Shown: piece by piece, positions 55,675-64,000 of the stretch
Numbering within the stretch: position 1 is the stretch's first letter
How the letters are laid out: each line of letters opens with the position of its first letter
Origin: an uncultured Tenacibaculum sp.
GTDB lineage: Bacteria; Bacteroidota; Bacteroidia; Flavobacteriales; Flavobacteriaceae
Length of the DNA: 64,000 nucleotides
Direction: 5' to 3'
NCBI RefSeq assembly: GCF_947495995.1
Contig: NZ_CANMAX010000006.1
Coordinates: 124,001 to 188,000, forward strand
The notes under the pieces: model-generated
The model's input: the letters and a program-made list of their open reading frames with translations, nothing else
The model's database searches: none
What the model was told of the DNA's origin: nothing
Position numbers and translations under genes: made by a program

Positions 55675-56523
55675 TTATTTGGATGATAAAATCATTTGTA
55701 CTTGTTCTAAAAACCAAGATGATTGATCTAGCATTATAAAATGGGCACTATTTTCAGCTAAAATAAAATTATAGTTTTTTAAATTTTTATATTGATTCTT
55801 ATACGTTTGCTTCACCATTTCTGCGCCATAAGGTTTTGAAGCTGCTATTATAGAAACCGGTATTGAAATGTTTTTTAAATCTTCTCTAAGATCTAATTTA
55901 AGATAATCTGTATATCCGTATACATAAGTCTTTCGGTCTGCTTGTAAAATCCAATTCTTAATTTGCTCTTGAGCTGAAGCTTTAAGACTCATTCCTTTTG
56001 ACATTCCTGTAGCTAATTGTGCAAAAGCTGTATCGTCCATTGTTAGTTGTTGTTTGTTATACGGACTCTCATATACCAAGTTTTCTGGATTAAAATTAGG
56101 AATCATTAGTGCACCTGAAGCTGGAAGTGCATCAACAATTATAATTTTAGAAAGTTTTATTTCTTTTTGTGCAGCAAGCCAAGTGGCAATTGTACCTCCT
56201 AAACTATGACCAATTATAGTCGCATTTTGTAAATCATTTTTTACTATATAATCTTTAAGCGATTGATTAACTTTTGGTAACCAAGGAAATTCAATAGGCA
56301 CTTTTCCTCCAAAACCAGCTAACGTTACAGTATGACATTCATAATTATTTTCTAGCTTTTTCACTAAGGGATTCCAAATATCTCCCGGAACTGTAAAACC
56401 AGGAATCAATATAACAGGATTTCCTTTTCCTGTGACTTTTACATGGATAGGTTGACTTTCTTTCTGCGCATAAATTGATACAGAAAACACAAATGCGATA
56501 CATAATAAAATAACATTTTTCAT
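55675..56523 (-). CDS. Secreted alpha/beta hydrolase
   Basis: 282 residues with a signal peptide (MKNVILLCIAFVFSVSIYAQ), an oxyanion region VILIPGFTVPGDIW, nucleophile Ser in TIIGHSLGGTIATWLA, Asp in IIVDALPASG or later, and catalytic His in AENSAHFIMLDQ. Predicted periplasmic esterase or peptidase-like hydrolase; substrate unknown. First gene of a hydrolase-sigma-membrane protein operon. Confidence 0.84.
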   Translation of the reverse strand: MKNVILLCIAFVFSVSIYAQKESQPIHVKVTGKGNPVILIPGFTVPGDIWNPLVKKLENNYECHTVTLAGFGGKVPIEFPWLPKVNQSLKDYIVKNDLQNATIIGHSLGGTIATWLAAQKEIKLSKIIIVDALPASGALMIPNFNPENLVYESPYNKQQLTMDDTAFAQLATGMSKGMSLKASAQEQIKNWILQADRKTYVYGYTDYLKLDLREDLKNISIPVSIIAASKPYGAEMVKQTYKNQYKNLKNYNFILAENSAHFIMLDQSSWFLEQVQMILSSK

Positions 56524-56594
56524 TTTTAAAAGTTTTTGATTTCCCTTTAGATGCAGGAATGAAAAAATGTTACATATTATTTTTAATAAAATGA

Positions 56595-56635
56595 AAAAGA
56601 CTGTTTAACCGTAATATAATAGTTAAACAGTCTTT
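56595..56635 (-). terminator. Intrinsic terminator of pta-ackA
   Basis: Stem AAAGACTGTTTAAC / GTTAAACAGTCTTT with a 12-base loop, 23 bases past the ackA stop on the minus strand and followed by a T-rich run. Confidence 0.8.
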
Positions 56636-56657
56636 CGTTTTATTATTTTCTAACGTC

Positions 56658-57836
56658 TTACAAACTAAATGATTGCTTCGCAATTTCTACTTCTTCGTTT
56701 GTAGGAATTACTAATAATTTCACTTTAGAATTATCAGTATGGATTTCAGTAAGTTTTTTAGCTCTGATATTATTCTTATTAGTGTCTATTTCTATTCCGA
56801 AGAACTCTAAGTCAGTACAAACTTTTTCTCTGATTAATGAAGAATTTTCTCCTATTCCTGCTGTAAATACAATAGTATCAACACCATTCATTGCAGCAAT
56901 GTAAGAGCCTATATATTTTTTAATACGATACGTATTAATATCTAAAGCTAATTGACAAGCTACATTTCCTTTTTCAGCTTCAGCTTCAATATCACGTAAA
57001 TCACTGTAACCTGTTAATCCAAACATTCCACTTTCTTTCTGTAACAAAGTATTTACTTCGTTTACATCATAACCTAAAGTATTTACCAAATAGAAAATTA
57101 AAGTATGATCTATATCTCCACTTCGTGTTCCCATGACTAAACCTGTAACCGGACCAAAACCTAAACTATGATCAATACTTTTTCCGTTTTCTACAGCAGA
57201 AATACTACAACCATTTCCTAAATGAACTGTGATTAATTTAGAATTCGATGTTTGTAAATATTCATTGGCTTTTTCTGAAACATATTTATGACTTGTTCCA
57301 TGAAATCCATACAAACGAATTTTATTATCTGTTAAAAACTGCTTCGGAATTGCGTACGTAAATGCTTTTTCTGGTATAGTTTGATGAAAAGCTGTATCGA
57401 AAACTGCTACTTGTTTTGCTTTTGTAAAAATTGCTTCAGCAACGTTAATTCCTTCTAAATTCGCAGGATTGTGTTGAGGAGCTAAAGAAAATAAACTTTC
57501 TATTTCTTTTTTCACTTCCGTCGTTACTTCTGTAGTTTTAGTAAAAGAACTTCCTCCATGAACAACTCTATGACCAACAACTTCAATTTCATCAGTAGAA
57601 GAAATTACGCCTACTTTAGCATCTAGTAATAACGAAACTACTTTCTCTAAACCAACTTTATGATTTTCAATTTGTATCGTTTCTTTAATTGAGTTCTCTT
57701 CAGATTCGTAATGAACTGCTCCTTCTTCTAATCCTATTCTTTCAATTAATCCAGAACAAATTACTTTTTCTTCGGGCATATCAAAAAGTTGATACTTAAT
57801 TGATGAACTTCCTGAATTGATAACTAATACTTTCAT
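56658..57836 (-). CDS. ackA: Acetate kinase
   Basis: 392-residue ASKHA kinase interconverting acetyl phosphate and acetate with ATP. VLVINSGSSSIKYQLF, GHRVVHGGSSF, FDTAFHQTIPEKAFTYAIP, RLYGFHGTSHKYV and HLGNGCSISAV blocks are present, plus FTAGIGENSSLIRE. Gene lies 14 bases after pta, forming the usual acetate pathway pair. Confidence 0.96.
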   Translation of the reverse strand: MKVLVINSGSSSIKYQLFDMPEEKVICSGLIERIGLEEGAVHYESEENSIKETIQIENHKVGLEKVVSLLLDAKVGVISSTDEIEVVGHRVVHGGSSFTKTTEVTTEVKKEIESLFSLAPQHNPANLEGINVAEAIFTKAKQVAVFDTAFHQTIPEKAFTYAIPKQFLTDNKIRLYGFHGTSHKYVSEKANEYLQTSNSKLITVHLGNGCSISAVENGKSIDHSLGFGPVTGLVMGTRSGDIDHTLIFYLVNTLGYDVNEVNTLLQKESGMFGLTGYSDLRDIEAEAEKGNVACQLALDINTYRIKKYIGSYIAAMNGVDTIVFTAGIGENSSLIREKVCTDLEFFGIEIDTNKNNIRAKKLTEIHTDNSKVKLLVIPTNEEVEIAKQSFSL

Positions 57837-57850
57837 GTGCTGTTTTTAAA

Positions 57851-59944
57851 CTATTCTTGAGCTTGTATAGCTGTTAGGATAATTGTGTTATAAATATCTT
57901 CGATTGTACATCCTCTACTTAAATCGTTAACTGGTTTATTTAAACCTTGCAACATGGGTCCGATTGCCAAAGCTCCAGTTTCACGTTGTACCGCTTTGTA
58001 TGTATTATTTCCTGTATTTAAATCTGGAAAAATTAATACATTTGCTTGTCCCGCTACTTCAGAATTTGGTAATTTCTTCTTTCCAACGGTAGGATCTACA
58101 GCCGCATCGTATTGAATTGGACCTTCTACTTTTAAATCTGGTCGTTTACGTTTTACAATTTCTGTAGCTTCTCTTACTGTATCTACATCTTCTCCTTTTC
58201 CTGAACTTCCTGAAGAATAAGAAAGCATTGCTATTTTCGGATCAATTCCAAAAGCTATACTTGAATCTGCTGATGAAATTGCTATTTCTGCTAATTGTTC
58301 TGAAGTTGGATTCGGATTAATAGCACAATCTCCAAACACAGAAACACGATCTTCTAAACACATAAAGAAAATTGAAGATACTACAGAAAAACCTGGTTTG
58401 GTTTTTACGAACTGTAATGATGGTTTTATTGTATGTTGTGTAGTGTGAGCCGCTCCAGAAACCATTCCGTCTGCTAAACCTTTATACACCATCATTGTTC
58501 CGAAATAAGAAACATCAGCCATTAAATCTTCTGCCATAGCCGGACTTAAACCTTTGTGTTTTCTTAATTCGTAAAGTGTAGTTGCGAAATCTTCAAAATA
58601 TTCTGAAGTACTTGGATTTATAATTTGTGTTTTATCAAAATCAAAAGAAAGTTGTAAACGCTTTACAGCTGCCTCTACATTAACTCGTTTTCCTAAAATG
58701 GTTAAATCAACGATATCTAATTTTTGTAATTGCGCCGCTGCTGTTAAAATTCTATCATCGTTTCCTTCTGGTAAAACAATATGTTTTTTAACTTGTTTTG
58801 CTCTTTTGAATAAGTTGTATTGGAACATTCTTGGTGTTAACACATTAGTTCCTTTGTAAGTGATTAACTTATCACTTAATGTTTCAATATCTACATACTT
58901 TTCAAAAGTATTTATCGATAATTTGATCTTGTTTTTATTTTCTGCGTAGATGTGAGAACGAACTGCTCCTAATCTAGATGCAATTCCGAAAGTTCCTCCT
59001 TTTACTTTTAAAATTGGAACAATTCTTTCTAAACCGGTAATTAATTCTATTACTGACGGACTTAACTCTAAATCACCCGTAAGAATAATTCCTGAAATTG
59101 ACGGATATCGATTTGAAATATTAGCTTGTAAGGTTCCTAATAAAATATCGGAACGATCTGAAGGTGTAATTACAACGCATTCATCTGTTAAGTGATTTAA
59201 AAAGTGAGCTAATTGCATTGCTCCTACTTTTATTTCACCAGTTGTAGCGTCTAACAATTCTTTACCGAAAACAACTTCTGCATCTAACGCTTTAGAAATT
59301 TCGTAAATCGTTGGATTATTTAATTTACTATTGATTGGAATCGCGTTAATTAATAACGACTTAGGTAAGTTCTCTCCTATTCCATCAATAATTAAATCTA
59401 CATTTTTCTCTTGAACTTTATTAGCTATTACTGCAATTACTTCTACTTCTTTATTGCTGAAAGAATCATATGTTAATCGTAAACCTTGAATAAATTCTTC
59501 TAGTGATTTATCTATTCCACCAGAAACAATAATCACAGGAATTCCTAGGTTTTTGGCGATTAATACATTTAAATCCATTTCTATAATCGCACCGTGATCT
59601 GAAAAATCAGTTCCTTCTACAATAACGAAGTCATTTTTTTCTTCAAGTTTTTTATACTTGCGAAGAATTAAATTAATGACTTCATCTTCTTTATCATCAT
59701 TTAATAAATCTAATAACTCAGATCTTGTGAAAGCGTAGGTGTCTTCATAATCGCATTTTAAATTGAAATAATTAACAATTGTATTTACGTGATTATCTTT
59801 TTTACCATCGACAGGATTATCAATTATCGGACGAAAATATCCGACCTTAGGTTTATTACGCAACAACAGTTGCATTAAACCTAAACTTAGCATCGATTTT
59901 CCTGAATTCGCTCCACTTGCAGCGATATAAATAGCTTTATTCAT
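57851..59944 (-). CDS. pta: Phosphate acetyltransferase (long form)
   Basis: 697 residues: N-terminal P-loop-like domain (YIAASGANSGKSMLSLGLM), DRTGG regulatory domain (about 215-325) and catalytic PTA_PTB domain (about 370-690) with VLPEGNDDRIL, GMVSGAAHTTQHTIKPSLQ and SSGSSGKGEDVDTVREAT. Converts acetyl-CoA and phosphate to acetyl phosphate. Transcribed with ackA. Confidence 0.96.
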   Translation of the reverse strand: MNKAIYIAASGANSGKSMLSLGLMQLLLRNKPKVGYFRPIIDNPVDGKKDNHVNTIVNYFNLKCDYEDTYAFTRSELLDLLNDDKEDEVINLILRKYKKLEEKNDFVIVEGTDFSDHGAIIEMDLNVLIAKNLGIPVIIVSGGIDKSLEEFIQGLRLTYDSFSNKEVEVIAVIANKVQEKNVDLIIDGIGENLPKSLLINAIPINSKLNNPTIYEISKALDAEVVFGKELLDATTGEIKVGAMQLAHFLNHLTDECVVITPSDRSDILLGTLQANISNRYPSISGIILTGDLELSPSVIELITGLERIVPILKVKGGTFGIASRLGAVRSHIYAENKNKIKLSINTFEKYVDIETLSDKLITYKGTNVLTPRMFQYNLFKRAKQVKKHIVLPEGNDDRILTAAAQLQKLDIVDLTILGKRVNVEAAVKRLQLSFDFDKTQIINPSTSEYFEDFATTLYELRKHKGLSPAMAEDLMADVSYFGTMMVYKGLADGMVSGAAHTTQHTIKPSLQFVKTKPGFSVVSSIFFMCLEDRVSVFGDCAINPNPTSEQLAEIAISSADSSIAFGIDPKIAMLSYSSGSSGKGEDVDTVREATEIVKRKRPDLKVEGPIQYDAAVDPTVGKKKLPNSEVAGQANVLIFPDLNTGNNTYKAVQRETGALAIGPMLQGLNKPVNDLSRGCTIEDIYNTIILTAIQAQE

Positions 59945-59947
59945 ATT

Positions 59948-59986
59948 CTAATTTTGGGCAAAATTAGTCTAAATTTAATAAAGCAA
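59948..59986 (-). promoter_or_regulatory. pta-ackA promoter with 20-bp palindrome
   Basis: CTAATTTTG-GG-CAAAATTAG (59948-59967) is a perfect palindrome ending 3 bases before the pta ATG. On the minus strand it contains TAATTTTG (59959-59966), with TTG (59984-59986) 17 bases upstream, a consensus promoter. The leader would be very short. Confidence 0.5.
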
Positions 59987-60004
59987 GCTGTTAAATGTCA
60001 GCTT

Positions 60005-62407
60005 TTATCCTTCGATATGTATTTCTGAAAAATTCTTTGGAATGATTAAAGTATTTGGTTTTGTTTTACTCAATACCTTTTTTAAATCTATATCTACATT
60101 ATCTATTTCTACTTCTTTTATTTCAAAAGGTAAACCGATAATTTCGAACTCCATAGTTTCATATTCTGTAACAAAAGTTCCATCTACATGTTGTTGAATA
60201 ATTACTTCATTCTCTTTACCTGTAAATGTAAATGTTCGTAAACTATAACGTCCTTTAGTGTAATCGTAACCATCTTGAGCATCTTCGTAAACTTTAGAAA
60301 CTTCTTTTTCTCCTAGTTTAAAATACACTTCAAGTTTTAGTTCATCTATAGTTTTTTCACCAACATATTGTTGCACCGGATATTTAGGAATTATTGCTCC
60401 TTCTTTGATAAAAATTGGAATAATATCTAAATCTGCATCAACCCATTTTTCTAATCCACCTGTAACATATTCTCTAGTCCAGTAATTATACCAATGTCCA
60501 CGAGGAATATACATTCTTCTTCCCTTAGCATTTGGCTCTTGAATAGGACAAACTAAAATCTGGTTTCCAAAAACAAATTCATCAGTTCTATAATGTGTTT
60601 GAGGATCGTGCTGATCGAATAATACTAACGGTTTTAACATTGGAATTCCGAATTCGGCATATTCCCAAAACATGGTATATAAATAGGGTAATAATTGGTA
60701 TCGTAATTCTACATATTTACGAGTAACATCGATCACTTCTTCACCAAATGTCCAAGGTTCTTGATTTCCATGGTCTCCTGAAGAGTGCGTTCTACAAAAC
60801 GGATGAAAAACTCCTAATTGAATCCAACGTGCATATAATTCTCCTGTTGGATGCTCTGCAAAACCACCAATATCACTTCCTGTGAACGACATACCACTCA
60901 TACTCATTCGTTGTGCTTGAATATTGGCAATCCATAAATGCTCCCAAGTAGCTATATTATCTCCTGTCCAAGAAGAAGTAAAACGTTGTGCTCCAGAATA
61001 AGCAGAACGTGTTATGATAAACGGACGCTTAGGATATGCATATTTTTTTACACCTTCGTAGGTTGCTCGAGCCATTTGTGTTCCATAAATATTGTGTGCT
61101 TTTCTATGACTACAATGATTTCCATCATAATTATGACGAACATCATTCGGGAATGTTTTTCCAGGAACTTCCATTACAGCTGGTTCATTCATATCATTCC
61201 AAACACCCTTTACTCCGATTTCATCAATTAATTCTTTAAATAATCCTGCCCACCATGTTCTTACTTTCGGATTTGTAAAATCTGGGAAGAAACATTCTCC
61301 CGGCCAAACTTTACCACGCATGTAAGGACCATCTGCTCGTTTACAGAAATAATCATTTTCCATGGCTTCATTGTACACCCAATAATCATCATCGATTTTA
61401 ATTCCTGGATCTATAATTACAATGGTTTTAAATCCGTCTTCAGCAAGTTCTGCAACCATACGTTTCGGATCTGGGAAATATTCTTTATTCCAAGTAAAAC
61501 ATCTGAAACCATCCATATAATCGATATCTAAATAAATACCATCACATGGAATTCTTAATTCTCTAAATTTACTAGTAACTTCTTTAACTTTTGCTTCTGG
61601 ATAATAACTCCATTTACATTGATGATATCCTAAAGCCCATAATGGTGGTAACTCAGGTTTTCCTGTTAAATCGGTATATTTTGTAATTACTTCTTGCATA
61701 TCTGGACCATAGAAGAAATAATAATTCATTTCTCCTCCGTGTGCCCAAAAACTAGTTACATTTCTACGTTCGTGACAAAAGTCAAAAAATGTTTTAAATG
61801 TATTGTCGAAGAAAATCCCATAAGCTCTTTCTTCGTACATTCCTAAGTAAAAAGGAACACTTTTGTATAGTGGATCTTGGTCTTTACCAAAAGCATATTG
61901 ATCTGTAGCCCAGTTTTCAATCCTTTTTCCTTTCAAGTTTAAATGCATTGGTTTGTCTCCTAAACCATAATAGCATTCTCCTTGTGGAGCAGATTTACTC
62001 ATTTTTACAATATTTCCACCGTATTCATAGCTTTGTTCCCAATGGAATCCCCAATCATCTTTACAGATTACGTTTCCATGAATATCGTATATCGAAGTTT
62101 TTAAACTTTCTTTATCTATCTGAATAATTACCTTGATGGTAATAATTTTATAACAAGTATCGTGTTCTTCGACTTCTAATTTACTATAGCCTCGAACTCC
62201 ATCTTCACTGATTGCATAAGAGAAATCATTCTCAAAATTATTATCTGTAGCGTATCTAAATCGAATTACACTTCCACGAATTACGGTGACTTGTAGTATT
62301 ACTCCGTTTTCTGTTTTGAAGTAGATTTTGTCTACATCTTGAGAAAATGAATTTATTTTTCCGGGGAAAAGATTTCCTTTGTTTTCTAACTCTGTATTAA
62401 TAATCAT
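60005..62407 (-). CDS. GH31-family alpha-glucosidase
   Basis: 800-residue retaining glycosidase. N-terminal beta-sandwich (residues 1-240), TIM barrel with PPLWALGYHQCKWSYYP, CDGIYLDIDYMDGFRCFTWN and nucleophile Asp405 in GVWNDMNEP, SGADIGGF-like block SFTGSDIGGFAEHP, and C-terminal beta domains. No signal peptide is seen, so it should be cytoplasmic and release glucose from alpha-glucans or maltodextrins. Lies between glgB and pta. Confidence 0.94.
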   Translation of the reverse strand: MIINTELENKGNLFPGKINSFSQDVDKIYFKTENGVILQVTVIRGSVIRFRYATDNNFENDFSYAISEDGVRGYSKLEVEEHDTCYKIITIKVIIQIDKESLKTSIYDIHGNVICKDDWGFHWEQSYEYGGNIVKMSKSAPQGECYYGLGDKPMHLNLKGKRIENWATDQYAFGKDQDPLYKSVPFYLGMYEERAYGIFFDNTFKTFFDFCHERRNVTSFWAHGGEMNYYFFYGPDMQEVITKYTDLTGKPELPPLWALGYHQCKWSYYPEAKVKEVTSKFRELRIPCDGIYLDIDYMDGFRCFTWNKEYFPDPKRMVAELAEDGFKTIVIIDPGIKIDDDYWVYNEAMENDYFCKRADGPYMRGKVWPGECFFPDFTNPKVRTWWAGLFKELIDEIGVKGVWNDMNEPAVMEVPGKTFPNDVRHNYDGNHCSHRKAHNIYGTQMARATYEGVKKYAYPKRPFIITRSAYSGAQRFTSSWTGDNIATWEHLWIANIQAQRMSMSGMSFTGSDIGGFAEHPTGELYARWIQLGVFHPFCRTHSSGDHGNQEPWTFGEEVIDVTRKYVELRYQLLPYLYTMFWEYAEFGIPMLKPLVLFDQHDPQTHYRTDEFVFGNQILVCPIQEPNAKGRRMYIPRGHWYNYWTREYVTGGLEKWVDADLDIIPIFIKEGAIIPKYPVQQYVGEKTIDELKLEVYFKLGEKEVSKVYEDAQDGYDYTKGRYSLRTFTFTGKENEVIIQQHVDGTFVTEYETMEFEIIGLPFEIKEVEIDNVDIDLKKVLSKTKPNTLIIPKNFSEIHIEG

Positions 62408-62517
62408 AATACTTCAATTTTGATGGGTTGTACTTGTATTCTGTTATAAAAAAACGACTTATGCCTGAATTAAAGAACTTATCGTATTACTTTTTTTACG
62501 AAATCGATTGATTAAAA

Positions 62518-64000
62518 TTAAGCTTCAATTTTAAAAATTACAGTTGCTAATGGAGGAACTGTAATTTCGCAAGAATGCTCTCTGTTATTCCAATTTAATT
62601 GCTCGATTTTTATACTCTTTTTGTTGGAAATACCACTACCTCCATATTTTTTATAATCGCTATTAAAAACTTGAACTAGTTTTCCTTTTTTAGGTAATCC
62701 AATTCTATAATTTTCTCTAGGAATAGGAGTCATATTACATACTGTAATTAAAATATCCTTGGCTGACTTTCCTTTTCTGATATAACTTAAAACTGAATTT
62801 TCATGATCATCATGAGCTATCCATTCAAAACCATCATGTTCAAATTGCTTTTCATGTAAAGCCGGATACTTCTTGTATAGAATATTTAAATCACGAACTA
62901 AATCTTGTGCTCCTTTATGAAAATCGTATTCTAGTATATACCAATCTATACTTCCTTCGAAATTCCATTCTGTATGTTGACCAAATTCTCCACCCATGAA
63001 TAATAATTTACTTCCTGGATGAGTATACATGTAACTATATAGTAATCTTAGATTTGCGAACTTTTGCCATTCATCACCTGGCATTCTACCAATTATACTT
63101 TGTTTTCCATATACAACTTCATCGTGAGATAATGGCAACATAAAGTTTTCAGTAAAAGCGTAGGTCATACTAAACGTTAAATCGTTTTGATGATGTTTTC
63201 TATAGATTGGTTCTTTCTTGAAATATTTAAGCGAATCGTGCATCCATCCCATCATCCATTTCATACCAAAACCTAATCCGCCAAGGTATGTTGGTCTCGA
63301 TATTTTGGGAAATGCAGTAGATTCTTCAGCAATCGTTTGTACATCGGGAAAACTAGCATAAACTTCTTCATTCAGTTCTTTTAAGAAATCTATGGCTTCT
63401 AAATATTCGTTTCCACCAAACATATTTGGTTCCCACTCTCCATAATTTCTAGAATAATCTAAGAAAATCATCGATGCAACTGCATCTACTCTTAAACCAT
63501 CTACATGATATTGATCTAACCAAAAAATAGCATTGCTAATCAAGAAACTTTTGACTTCGTTTCTTCCGTAATTGAAAATTAAACTTTTCCAATCAGGATG
63601 ATATCCTTTTTTTCTATCTGGATGTTCATATAAATGAGAACCATCGAAAAAACCTAATCCGTGATTATCTTCAGGAAAATGCGAAGGAACCCAATCTAAA
63701 ATTACACCAATATCATTCTGATGAAATTTGTCTATTAGAAACTTAAAATCTTCTGGATAACCGAATCGTGAAGTTGGTGCGAAATATCCAGTGATTTGAT
63801 ATCCCCAAGAAGGATCGTATGGATATTCCATAACAGGCATTAACTCGACATGCGTAAACTGCATTTCTTTTACGTAATTTACTAATTCATCGGCTAATTC
63901 TACATAAGATAATGATCTGTTATTATCGTTAAACTTTTTTTTCCAAGAACCTAAATGAACTTCATAAACAGAATATGGAGCGTCGACTGCATTATGCTTT
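62518..64000 (-). CDS. glgB: 1,4-alpha-glucan branching enzyme, 5' end cut by window
   Basis: The minus-strand frame is open to the window end, so about 494 C-terminal residues are seen of a protein usually 630-730 long. N-terminal visible part is [15 protein letters not shown], then [18 protein letters not shown], nucleophile Asp in [12 protein letters not shown], acid Glu in IAEESTAFP, and [13 protein letters not shown]. Forms alpha-1,6 branches in glycogen. The internal Met at 63864 is not the start. Confidence 0.96.
   Translation of the reverse strand, partial: KHNAVDAPYSVYEVHLGSWKKKFNDNNRSLSYVELADELVNYVKEMQFTHVELMPVMEYPYDPSWGYQITGYFAPTSRFGYPEDFKFLIDKFHQNDIGVILDWVPSHFPEDNHGLGFFDGSHLYEHPDRKKGYHPDWKSLIFNYGRNEVKSFLISNAIFWLDQYHVDGLRVDAVASMIFLDYSRNYGEWEPNMFGGNEYLEAIDFLKELNEEVYASFPDVQTIAEESTAFPKISRPTYLGGLGFGMKWMMGWMHDSLKYFKKEPIYRKHHQNDLTFSMTYAFTENFMLPLSHDEVVYGKQSIIGRMPGDEWQKFANLRLLYSYMYTHPGSKLLFMGGEFGQHTEWNFEGSIDWYILEYDFHKGAQDLVRDLNILYKKYPALHEKQFEHDGFEWIAHDDHENSVLSYIRKGKSAKDILITVCNMTPIPRENYRIGLPKKGKLVQVFNSDYKKYGGSGISNKKSIKIEQLNWNNREHSCEITVPPLATVIFKIEA

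Noticed and set aside
60938..61239. Two overlapping plus-strand open frames
   Set aside because: Antisense shadows of the GH31 gene, low-complexity translation and no start context.
1..64000. CRISPR arrays, insertion sequences, prophage genes or rRNA
   Set aside because: No regularly spaced repeats, transposase or phage motifs, or rRNA segments were seen on reading both strands.

Overview
The window looks like chromosomal DNA from a marine-type member of the Flavobacteriaceae (Bacteroidota). Reasons: low G+C, few Shine-Dalgarno-like leaders, promoters of the Bacteroidota form TTG-N17..21-TAnnTTTG (clearest before the tRNA-Val pair and before the acyl-CoA dehydrogenase), lipoprotein signals ending in S-C, and families typical of this group (GH31 and GH47 lipoprotein-type glycosidases, DUF4386, ExbB-ExbD-TonB). 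A Tenacibaculum/Polaribacter-like genus is plausible, but I cannot prove the genus.

Layout. 1-920: 3' end of a periplasmic-binding-protein-like gene, closed by a bidirectional terminator. 1014-29277: a leftward run of 29 tightly packed genes for a surface polysaccharide. The first-transcribed end (29-17 kb) makes precursors: a WbpB/WbpD-type module, a WbpP/TviC epimerase, two paralogous nucleotide-sugar 6-dehydrogenases flanking a small nucleotidyltransferase, UDP-glucose dehydrogenase plus a UDP-glucuronate epimerase, then RmlB, RmlA, a VioA-like aminotransferase and a sugar N-formyltransferase (probable dTDP-Qui4NFo route). The middle (17-9.7 kb) is AT-rich and holds a family-56-like glycosyltransferase, the Wzx flippase, an acyltransferase, three GT4 enzymes and a Wzy-like polymerase. 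The far end (9.7-1 kb) holds CapE, a stand-alone cupin, CapF and CapG (UDP-L-FucNAc), a WbuB-like transferase, a PglC/PglD/PglE-like trio (bacillosamine-type initiating sugar) and RmlC/RmlD (dTDP-L-rhamnose). The locus is therefore Wzx/Wzy-type and should make a heteropolymer rich in amino, deoxy and acidic sugars; no Wza, Wzc or Wzz is in the window.

29.4-32.8 kb: exbB-exbD-tonB-folC and two tandem tRNA-Val genes, all leftward, with a strong terminator separating them from the polysaccharide operon. 33-38.5 kb: an orphan ParA with a C-terminal extension, the gdh-nhaB pair, and anmK. 38.6-49.3 kb: mainly rightward genes (acyl-CoA dehydrogenase, outer-membrane barrel, GNAT, PI-PLC-like lipoprotein, alanine-glyoxylate-type aminotransferase) with a GAF histidine kinase and a TruA-like enzyme leftward, then a divergent oxyR-katG pair with an OxyR-like operator between them; KatG carries a lipoprotein signal. 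49.3-56.5 kb: a palindromic repeat element, a GH47 mannosidase lipoprotein, two Crp/Fnr regulators with small membrane proteins, and a hydrolase/ECF sigma/membrane protein operon. 56.6-64 kb: central carbon and glycogen metabolism, leftward: glgB (cut by the window end), a GH31 alpha-glucosidase, pta and ackA.

I found no rRNA, CRISPR array, insertion sequence or phage genes. The most distinctive accessory feature is the polysaccharide operon; its biochemical gaps and duplications are listed as findings.
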